Made by a program: the position numbers and the translations under genes. 64,000 nt of DNA from Pseudidiomarina salinarum (GTDB taxonomy: Bacteria > Pseudomonadota > Gammaproteobacteria > Enterobacterales > Alteromonadaceae): the NCBI RefSeq assembly GCF_000753715.1, contig NZ_JPER01000006.1, positions 1 through 64,000 of the forward strand, written 5' to 3'. Shown piece by piece: positions 56,675 to 64,000 of the stretch (positions within the stretch are counted from its first letter, which is position 1; each line of letters begins with the position of its first letter). The notes below the pieces were generated by a model that searched no databases, was not told the DNA's origin, and was given only the letters and a program-made list of their open reading frames with translations.

Positions 56675-58915
56675 ATGACGATGGAAAATATAGAACAGGT
56701 TCCGCTACGCCGGTTTACTGAAGACGCTTACTTAAATTATTCCATGTACGTGATCATGGACCGGGCCTTACCCCATATCGGTGACGGCCTGAAGCCGGTT
56801 CAGCGGCGCATTATCTACGCCATGTCAGAGCTTGGCCTGACCGCACTGGCGAAATATAAAAAGTCCGCGCGTACCGTCGGTGACGTCTTGGGTAAATTCC
56901 ACCCCCACGGCGACAGTGCCTGCTATGAAGCTATGGTGCTGATGGCGCAACCCTTCTCCTACCGCTACCCGTTGGTTGACGGTCAGGGCAACTGGGGGTC
57001 ATCGGACGATCCGAAATCTTTCGCCGCCATGCGTTATACCGAAGCCAAGCTGTCGCGTTTCAGTGAAGTGCTGTTGTCAGAGCTGGGGCAGGGTACCGTT
57101 GACTGGAGTCCGAACTTCGATGGCACCATGAAAGAGCCGCGGATGTTGCCGGCCCGGTTGCCACACATCCTGTTAAATGGTGTTACTGGTATTGCGGTTG
57201 GTATGGCAACAGATATTCCGCCGCACAATGCCCGCGAAGTTGCACATGCCTGCGCTATGCTGCTGGAGAAACCCAGTGCCAGCCTGGCTGATGTCATGGA
57301 GCACATGCACGGACCGGATTATCCGACCGATGCCGAGATCATCACCCCCCATGATGAAATCGTTAAAATTTACGAAAGCGGCCGCGGTACCATCCGCATG
57401 CGCGCAAAATATGTACTCGAAGACGGCGAAGTGGTCATTACCGCGCTACCGCATCAGGCCTCGGGTTCAAAAGTTCTTGAGCAGATTGCCGCCCAGATGC
57501 AGGCGAAAAAGCTGCCGATGGTAACCGACCTGCGGGATGAGTCGGATCATGAGAATCCGACCCGACTGGTGGTGGTACCACGCTCTAACCGGGTGGATAC
57601 CGAGCAGATGATGCAACACCTGTTCGCCACCACGGATCTTGAAAAGAACTATCGGGTTAACCTCAATATGCTGGGCCTGGATGGCCGGCCTCAGGTCAAA
57701 TCAATATTAACGGTACTTAAGGAATGGCTTGAGTTTCGCCAGACCACAGTCACCCGGCGGTTACAGCATCGCCTGGACAAAGTACTGGCGCGTTTGCATA
57801 TCCTCGAAGGTTTATTGGTTGCCTACCTGAATATTGATGAAGTGATTGCGATCATCCGCTATGAGGATGAGCCTAAAGCTGAACTGATGGCGCGGTTTAA
57901 ATTAAGCGACACCCAGGCTGAAGCTATTCTCGAACTGAAATTGCGGCATTTAGCCAAGCTTGAAGAAGTGAAGCTGACCGGTGAGCAGAACGAACTGGAG
58001 CAGGAACGCCAGCAACTGGAGTTATTACTTAGCTCAGATCGCCGCCTGAAAACCCTGATCCGTAAAGAAATACTGGCCGACGCAGAAAAATATGGCGATC
58101 CACGTCGCTCGCCATTAATTGAACGGCAGGAAGCGAAAGCATTGAGCGAGCGCGACCTCACACCGGCTGAGCCGGTGACTGTAGTGCTGTCGGAAAAAGG
58201 CTGGGTCCGCGCGGCCAAAGGCCATGATGTGGACGGCACTACGCTGGCCTACAAGTCGGGTGACCGTTTCCTCGCCTCGGCCCAGGGCAAGAGTAACCAG
58301 CAGGTCGTCTTCCTCGACAGCTCCGGGCGCAGCTTCTCTTGTGAAGCGCACTTGCTACCTTCTGCCCGTACCCAGGGCGAGCCACTGACCGGCCGCTTTA
58401 ACCTGGTTTCCGGCGAAACCATTGAGCACGTACTGATGGCGAAAGATGAGCAGCGCTATTTGCTCGCATCCGATGCTGGCTACGGTTTTATTTGTACCTT
58501 TGGCGATCTGGTCAGCCGCAATAAAAACGGTAAAACCATACTGAACCTCCCAACGGGCGCGAAAATATTGCCGCCAAGCCAGGTTCAGAGCACCGAAACC
58601 GATCAATTGGTGGTGATATCAAATGAAGGCCGGATGCTTATATTCCCGGTCTCGGAACTTCCTGAGCTGGCCAAAGGTAAGGGTAATAAGATGCTCAGCA
58701 TTCCGACGTTACGGGCGCAGTCACGCGAGGAATATGTGGTCGCGGCTGCCATCGTACCAGTTGCCGCGCCAGTGACTTTGTTGGCCGGTAAACGTAAACT
58801 GACACTGAAGGCGCCGGATCTGGAGCACTACCGCGGTGAACGCGGGCGGCGCGGTAATAAGCTGCCGCGGGGCTTGCAGCGGGTCGACGCTATTGTCGTT
58901 GAGAATCAGGATTAA
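56675..58915 (+). CDS. parC: DNA topoisomerase IV subunit A ParC
   Basis: DNA-cleaving subunit of topoisomerase IV. The winged-helix core contains [14 protein letters not shown] and [16 protein letters not shown], the quinolone-resistance region with Ser and intact acidic residues nearby, and the catalytic Tyr in [12 protein letters not shown]. The C-terminal half forms a five- to six-blade beta-pinwheel with no GyrA-box (QRRGGKG type), which separates it from GyrA. The length is 746 residues (E. coli 752). It follows parE after 14 bases, with GGAG before the ATG. Confidence 0.97.
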   Translation: MTMENIEQVPLRRFTEDAYLNYSMYVIMDRALPHIGDGLKPVQRRIIYAMSELGLTALAKYKKSARTVGDVLGKFHPHGDSACYEAMVLMAQPFSYRYPLVDGQGNWGSSDDPKSFAAMRYTEAKLSRFSEVLLSELGQGTVDWSPNFDGTMKEPRMLPARLPHILLNGVTGIAVGMATDIPPHNAREVAHACAMLLEKPSASLADVMEHMHGPDYPTDAEIITPHDEIVKIYESGRGTIRMRAKYVLEDGEVVITALPHQASGSKVLEQIAAQMQAKKLPMVTDLRDESDHENPTRLVVVPRSNRVDTEQMMQHLFATTDLEKNYRVNLNMLGLDGRPQVKSILTVLKEWLEFRQTTVTRRLQHRLDKVLARLHILEGLLVAYLNIDEVIAIIRYEDEPKAELMARFKLSDTQAEAILELKLRHLAKLEEVKLTGEQNELEQERQQLELLLSSDRRLKTLIRKEILADAEKYGDPRRSPLIERQEAKALSERDLTPAEPVTVVLSEKGWVRAAKGHDVDGTTLAYKSGDRFLASAQGKSNQQVVFLDSSGRSFSCEAHLLPSARTQGEPLTGRFNLVSGETIEHVLMAKDEQRYLLASDAGYGFICTFGDLVSRNKNGKTILNLPTGAKILPPSQVQSTETDQLVVISNEGRMLIFPVSELPELAKGKGNKMLSIPTLRAQSREEYVVAAAIVPVAAPVTLLAGKRKLTLKAPDLEHYRGERGRRGNKLPRGLQRVDAIVVENQD

Positions 58916-58927
58916 ACCGGAGATATC

Positions 58928-59647
58928 ATGCTCGCAGTTGTACGGATAATTCTACTGGGTTTGTTTGTTGTGATAGGTAGTACATTGTTGCTGCTGATTT
59001 GTCTGGTGCGACCTTTCCACCCGCAGAATACACCGCTGGCGGGACGCTGGTACGGGCGTATGCGTTATTTACTGGGAATCAAAATGGAAGTGCGGATCCC
59101 GGATGAAATTGATCAGAACAAGGCATACGTCTATATCGCCAATCATCAGAACACCTGGGATATCTTTACCCTCGCAGGGGCTATTCCTAATCGCACGGTA
59201 AGTATAGGTAAGAAGAGCCTGAAGTGGATTCCGTTTTTCGGTCAGCTTTACTGGCTGGCAGGGAATATCCTGATTGACCGCAAGCACACGGGCCGCGCTC
59301 GCGGTACCATTGATCAGGCCGCGGCAGCCATCAGAGACCGGAATATTTCAATTCTGTTGTTTCCTGAAGGCACGCGCAGCTATGGCAGAGGCTTATTGCC
59401 ATTTAAAACCGGCGCTTTTCGCACAGCCGTGCAGGCAGAAGTTGATATTGTGCCGATCTGCGTGTCTAATCTGCATGGTCGAATCAAGCTTAACCGCTGG
59501 AACAACGGTAAACTCATCGTGGAGATGCTGCCACCAGTTTCGATTAAGGATTACGACGCAGAGTCCGTGCGGGCTTTATCAGCGCACTGTCACCAGTTGA
59601 TGCAGATGAAAATCCGCGAACTGGATCACGAATTAGCACAAGGATAA
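58928..59647 (+). CDS. plsC: 1-acyl-sn-glycerol-3-phosphate acyltransferase PlsC
   Basis: Membrane enzyme that makes phosphatidic acid from lysophosphatidic acid. After an N-terminal membrane helix (LGLFVVIGSTLLLLICLV) come the HX4D motif NHQNTWDIF, the EGTRS motif in FPEGTRSYGRGLLPFK, and IVPICVSNL. The length is 239 residues (E. coli 245). The parC-plsC order is conserved. rraB follows after 6 bases. Confidence 0.95.
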   Translation: MLAVVRIILLGLFVVIGSTLLLLICLVRPFHPQNTPLAGRWYGRMRYLLGIKMEVRIPDEIDQNKAYVYIANHQNTWDIFTLAGAIPNRTVSIGKKSLKWIPFFGQLYWLAGNILIDRKHTGRARGTIDQAAAAIRDRNISILLFPEGTRSYGRGLLPFKTGAFRTAVQAEVDIVPICVSNLHGRIKLNRWNNGKLIVEMLPPVSIKDYDAESVRALSAHCHQLMQMKIRELDHELAQG

Positions 59648-59653
59648 GCCATT

Positions 59654-60058
59654 ATGGCGGTTGATCTGGATGCGCTCCGAGCGCAAAGTGAAGAAACGGT
59701 TGAAGCCTTGCTTGCCGATGGTGCGCCTGCTGATGATATCTATACGATAGAGCATCACCTGGCCAGTAATGATTTCAGTAAGCTTGAGAAGGCTGCGGTA
59801 GAACTGGTTAAAGCCGGCTACCATGTGGATGATGCGGATGAGTTCGAACTCGATGACAACTCCCGCTTTTTTGCTTTTGTTGCTGTTTCAGAAACCAGCC
59901 TGGACGCGCATGTATTGGATATGCAAACCCAGGAAGTTGCTAAAATTGCTGACTTAGCCGGCGTCGACTATGACGGCTGGGGCACCTATTACGGCGACGA
60001 CGAAGATTACGATGAAGACGAGTATGAGGATGACTCCGACGAGGAGTCGGAGCACTAA
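59654..60058 (+). CDS. rraB: Regulator of ribonuclease E, RraB
   Basis: RraB binds RNase E and inhibits it on a subset of transcripts. The 134-residue protein contains the ferredoxin-like core (DALRAQSEETVEALLADGAP, LEKAAVELVKAGYHVDDADE, ARVDYDGWGTYYG-type end) and a very acidic tail: the last 24 residues are mostly Asp and Glu. A bidirectional terminator follows. Confidence 0.9.
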   Translation: MAVDLDALRAQSEETVEALLADGAPADDIYTIEHHLASNDFSKLEKAAVELVKAGYHVDDADEFELDDNSRFFAFVAVSETSLDAHVLDMQTQEVAKIADLAGVDYDGWGTYYGDDEDYDEDEYEDDSDEESEH

Positions 60059-60080
60059 TACCAACGAATACCAATTAAAA

Positions 60081-60109
60081 CGCCGCGCTTTATAGCGCGG
60101 CGATTTTTT
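60081..60109. terminator. bidirectional terminator overlapping the valS stop
   Basis: An 8-bp GC stem CGCCGCGC/GCGCGGCG around a TTTATA loop is followed by six T residues on the + strand and by TTTTAATT on the - strand. It ends rraB and also contains the last codons and stop (60090-60092) of valS. Confidence 0.88.
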
Positions 60110-62939
60110 CCCGCTGCTGTTGCAGTTGGGTCAGAGTTTCTTCCGCTTCCGCCTGCTTGGCACGTTCCTTCTCAATCACTTCCGCCGGGGCTTTGCTGAC
60201 AAAGTTCTCATTGCTCAGCTTGCGACTAACCATCTCCACATCTTTTCTGGCTTTTTCAATTGCCTTATCCAGCCGCGCCAGTTCCGCCGCCGTATCAATA
60301 AGACCCGCCATAGGGATGTGAATTTCCATGCGGCCAACCAGGGCAGTGGCGCTTGCTGGAGCTTCTTCCGACGAACTGATGAAGTCCACCGATTCGAGTT
60401 TAGCCAGTGAACTCAGAAAGCTCAGATTATTTTCCAGCCGTGCTTTGGCATTGCTGTCGGCATTGCTGATCAGTACCGGCAGGGGCTTCGCCGGGGACAG
60501 ATTCATTTCGCCGCGGACATTACGAATCGCAACAATAACCTGCTTCAGCCACTCCATATCGTCACGGGCATTGGCAAAGCGCTGGTCCTTCACCTGCGGG
60601 TATGCTTGCAGCATCACAGTATCACCACTGACACCGGCTACCGGAGCGACCCGTTGCCAGATCGCTTCGGTGATAAAGGGCAGTAACGGATGCAACAACC
60701 GCAGTAACTGCTCAAGCACGGTAATTAGCGTATGTCGGGTGCCGCGCAACTGAGCTTCACTGCCGTTAAACAAGATCGGCTTGGTCAATTCGAGGTACCA
60801 GTCACAGAACTGGTTCCAGGTGAACTCATAAGCGATACCAGCGGCCTGATCAAAACGATAGTTATCGAGCGCGGCACGGAACTGCGCCGTGGTGTCATTC
60901 ATCTGTTCGATAATCCACCGGTCTGCCAGTGACAGCTCCATCTCACCACCCTGGGTGCCGCAGTCCTGATCCTCGGTGTTCATCAGCACGTAACGGCTGG
61001 CATTCCATAGCTTGTTACAGAAGTTCCGGTACCCTTCCAGGCGTTTCATATCCCAGTTGATATCACGGCCGGTCGAGGCCAGTGCCGCCAGGGTAAAGCG
61101 CAGCGCATCGGTGCCGTGGGCATTGATCCCCTCAGGGAACTGCTGGGCGGTGCGTTTGGCTATTTTCGCCTCCAGTTGCGGCTGCATCATATTCGCAGTG
61201 CGTTTGGCAATCAGCGATTCCAGATCGATACCATCAATCATGTCCAGCGGATCCAGCACGTTACCTTTGGATTTGGACATTTTCTGTCCTTCATCATCGC
61301 GGATCAGGCCAGTAACATAAACGGTCTTAAAGGGAACCTGTGGCTTGCCGTCTTTGTCTTTCAGGAAGTGCATGGTCATCATGATCATCCGGGCGACCCA
61401 GAAGAAAATGATATCGAAACCCGTGACCAGCACATCGGTCGGGTGGAAGGTTTTTAAGTCGTCCGTCTGCTCTGGCCAGCCAAGCGTTGAGAAGGTCCAC
61501 AGGGCTGAGGAGAACCAGGTATCCAGCACGTCGTCATCCTGACGTAGTTCCCGGTCGCCCAGGTCATTTTCAGCGCGCACTTCAGCTTCACTATGGCCGA
61601 CATAGACATTACCATCGTTGTCGTACCAGGCCGGGATTCGGTGGCCCCACCATAGCTGTCGGGAAATGCACCAGTCCTGAATATCACGCATCCATGAGAA
61701 GTACATGTTCTCGTATTGCTTAGGAACAAATTCAATGTCACCGTTTTCCACAGCTTTGGTTGCTACTTCGGCCAGCGGTGCCACGCGCACATACCATTGA
61801 TCGGTCAGGTGCGGTTCGATGGGAACGCCGCCGCGGTCGCCATAAGGAATCTTGTTGGTATGGGCTTCTGCTTTTTCCAGCAGGCCAAGACCTTCAAAGT
61901 CTTTAATGATCTGCTTACGGGCAGCGAATCGTTCCAGGTCGCGATAGGCTGTCGGCAGTGACCCGTCAAAGCCGTCAATGTCGGAAAGGACCTCGCCTGT
62001 AGGCGTATAGAGGCCGGCTACAGCGCGCACATGGGCGACGTCATCAAAAATCGCAATCATCGGCAGGTTATGACGTTTACCAATTTCATAGTCATTGAAA
62101 TCATGCGCAGGCGTAATTTTTACACAACCACTCCCAAATTCACGATCAACGTAACTGTCCGCGATAACAGGAATACGGCGGTCCACCAGCGGCAAGTCCA
62201 CGAACTTACCGATTAACGAGCTATAGCGCTCGTCATCGGGATGCACAGCAACACAGATATCGCCGAGCATGGTTTCAGGACGGGTGGTTGCTACTACCAG
62301 ATAATCCTTGCCGTCGGCCGTGCGGGCGCCATCAGCAAGCGGATATCGCAGATGCCAGATCTGGCCCTGCTGTTCTTTGTTTTCTACTTCCAGATCGGAA
62401 ATCGCAGTCTGTAATTTGGGATCCCAGTTCACCAGGCGCTTACCGCGATAAATCAGCTGCTCTTTGTGCAGACGAACAAAGACTTCTTTAACGGCCTGTG
62501 ACAGGCCTTCATCCATAGTGAAGCGCTCGCGATCCCAGTCAACGGAGTCGCCTAAGCGGCGCATCTGCTGGGTGATCGTGCCGCCGGATTCAGCTTTCCA
62601 GTCCCATACCTTATCGATGAAAGCCTCACGCCCGAGTTCCTGGCGGGTGGTGCCCTGAGCCGCCAGCTTGCGCTCCACGACCATTTGGGTCGCGATGCCA
62701 GCATGGTCGGATCCTACCTGCCATAGGGCATTGTAACCATCCATACGCTTATAACGGGTCAGGGTGTCCATAATGGTATGCTGAAACGCATGGCCCATAT
62801 GCAGGCTGCCGGTCACATTGGGCGGCGGGATCATGATGCAGTAAGACTCGCCCTGACCGGAGGGCTTAAAGTAGCCGTTCTGCTCCCATTGCTGGTACAG
62901 GGCTTCTTCGATTGCGTTTGGCGAATACGTTTTGTCCAT
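60090..62939 (-). CDS. valS: Valyl-tRNA synthetase ValS
   Basis: Class I aminoacyl-tRNA synthetase charging tRNA(Val), with an editing domain that removes threonine. The HIGH motif is in [18 protein letters not shown]; the CP1 editing domain contains [10 protein letters not shown]; the KMSKS motif is [22 protein letters not shown]-terminal coiled coil (about 880-949) ends the protein at 949 residues (E. coli 951). The ATG at 62939 is chosen over an in-frame GTG four codons upstream. It follows holC by 18 bases. Confidence 0.97.
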   Translation of the reverse strand: MDKTYSPNAIEEALYQQWEQNGYFKPSGQGESYCIMIPPPNVTGSLHMGHAFQHTIMDTLTRYKRMDGYNALWQVGSDHAGIATQMVVERKLAAQGTTRQELGREAFIDKVWDWKAESGGTITQQMRRLGDSVDWDRERFTMDEGLSQAVKEVFVRLHKEQLIYRGKRLVNWDPKLQTAISDLEVENKEQQGQIWHLRYPLADGARTADGKDYLVVATTRPETMLGDICVAVHPDDERYSSLIGKFVDLPLVDRRIPVIADSYVDREFGSGCVKITPAHDFNDYEIGKRHNLPMIAIFDDVAHVRAVAGLYTPTGEVLSDIDGFDGSLPTAYRDLERFAARKQIIKDFEGLGLLEKAEAHTNKIPYGDRGGVPIEPHLTDQWYVRVAPLAEVATKAVENGDIEFVPKQYENMYFSWMRDIQDWCISRQLWWGHRIPAWYDNDGNVYVGHSEAEVRAENDLGDRELRQDDDVLDTWFSSALWTFSTLGWPEQTDDLKTFHPTDVLVTGFDIIFFWVARMIMMTMHFLKDKDGKPQVPFKTVYVTGLIRDDEGQKMSKSKGNVLDPLDMIDGIDLESLIAKRTANMMQPQLEAKIAKRTAQQFPEGINAHGTDALRFTLAALASTGRDINWDMKRLEGYRNFCNKLWNASRYVLMNTEDQDCGTQGGEMELSLADRWIIEQMNDTTAQFRAALDNYRFDQAAGIAYEFTWNQFCDWYLELTKPILFNGSEAQLRGTRHTLITVLEQLLRLLHPLLPFITEAIWQRVAPVAGVSGDTVMLQAYPQVKDQRFANARDDMEWLKQVIVAIRNVRGEMNLSPAKPLPVLISNADSNAKARLENNLSFLSSLAKLESVDFISSSEEAPASATALVGRMEIHIPMAGLIDTAAELARLDKAIEKARKDVEMVSRKLSNENFVSKAPAEVIEKERAKQAEAEETLTQLQQQREKIAAL

Positions 62940-62957
62940 AGAAACCTTCACTTCGTT

Positions 62958-63413
62958 CTACTTTTCTGAATTGGATGTCAGCTCGGCGGCATTGATAGTT
63001 TGAAGTTCAATGCGTTGACTGCGATAGGATTTGTAACGTTCCCGGGCCTGCTGGCGCTCTGTTTCAGCGGACGGAACCCGGTCGATAATAAGTCGCACAC
63101 CCTGCAACGGCGGTAGCTCGTCCATCAGATTCACCACCACTGCAGTGCGCCGTGCCGGCGCATCATTGCCAGCCCAGCAAATTTCAACCGGAGCGCCCTG
63201 GGGCGGACCTTCACCATAGATATTATGTGGCACGAAGGCATCTACCGGTTGCTGCCAGAGCGCCTCGTCCAGTTGCTCAGCCTGCAGCTGATCCCGGCAC
63301 CAGACCCGCACACTGCGCTGTTCACGCCAGCGCTGAGCAATCTGGTCACAGAATAAGCTGAGCTGCTGATCATCATCGAGCCCGTCCAGCACATAAAAGA
63401 TGCCTTGCGCCAT
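62958..63413 (-). CDS. holC: DNA polymerase III chi subunit HolC
   Basis: Chi links the clamp loader to single-strand binding protein. The 151-residue protein starts MAQGIFYVLDGLDDDQQLSLFCDQIAQRWREQRSVRVWCRD with the typical first beta-alpha unit, then DEALWQQPVDAFVPHNIYGEGP and APVEICW, ending in a basic helix. One base separates it from pepA, which is the conserved pepA-holC-valS order. Confidence 0.93.
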   Translation of the reverse strand: MAQGIFYVLDGLDDDQQLSLFCDQIAQRWREQRSVRVWCRDQLQAEQLDEALWQQPVDAFVPHNIYGEGPPQGAPVEICWAGNDAPARRTAVVVNLMDELPPLQGVRLIIDRVPSAETERQQARERYKSYRSQRIELQTINAAELTSNSEK

Positions 63414-63414
63414 A

Positions 63415-64000
<586 letters not shown>

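Overview
This 64 kb window is a dense, ordinary-looking stretch of a gammaproteobacterial chromosome. Gene neighbourhoods (tolC divergent from nudF-yqiB-yqiA-parE-parC-plsC; ygiF-glnE; pepA-holC-valS; yggS-proC-yggT with divergent pilT/pilU; mutY-yggX; proB-proA; murB-birA-coaX), together with a carboxynorspermidine pathway, a Kdo kinase and an orphan gspA-gspB pair, point to a marine member of the Alteromonadales, possibly Idiomarinaceae. That family placement is inference; no rRNA gene is present to settle it. I saw no insertion sequences, prophage, CRISPR array, tRNA or rRNA genes. No stretch longer than 300 bases lacks a gene.

Layout. 1-2.8 kb: cell wall and cofactor genes murB, birA and coaX (+), closed by a terminator shared with the converging genes. 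2.9-8.7 kb (-): a Na+-dependent transporter, tmcA, carboxynorspermidine synthase and nspC. 8.8-11.2 kb (+): a flavin monooxygenase translationally coupled to a GT4 glycosyltransferase. 11.2-14.9 kb (-): gabD, a second aldehyde dehydrogenase and a CnoX-type thioredoxin-TPR protein. 15.1-19.9 kb (+): a DEAD-box helicase with a structured leader, an unassigned glycosyltransferase, and a waaA-kdkA reading frame that appears fused. 19.9-23.8 kb (-): proA, proB, yggX, mutY. 23.9-25.9 kb (+): an OmpA-family porin and trmB. 25.9-32.0 kb (-): hemW, rdgB, a DUF4426 gene, yggT, proC, yggS, interrupted by a K+/H+ antiporter on the + strand. 32.1-38.8 kb: pilT, pilU, tsaD, plsY, folB, folK, uppP and cca. 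38.9-46.1 kb: gspA-gspB, an acyl-CoA dehydrogenase and putA. 46.3-53 kb: ygiF-glnE, converging on tolC and an lpxL-type gene. 53.1-60.1 kb: nudF to parC, plsC, rraB. 60.1-64 kb (-): valS, holC and the 3' part of pepA.

Functional themes are envelope building (murB, uppP, waaA/kdkA, lpxL, plsC, plsY, ompA, tolC, gspAB), tRNA maturation (tmcA, trmB, tsaD, cca, valS), proline synthesis and breakdown (proBA, proC, putA), polyamine synthesis and DNA topology or repair (parE/parC, mutY). I did not find a wholly new system. The observations most worth checking are the waaA-kdkA fusion, which a single extra C in a six-C tract can fully explain; a near-match to the cspA cold box in the helicase leader; a palindrome at the putative putA transcription start of a PutA lacking its own DNA-binding domain; and a hairpin that would hide the cnoX start codon.
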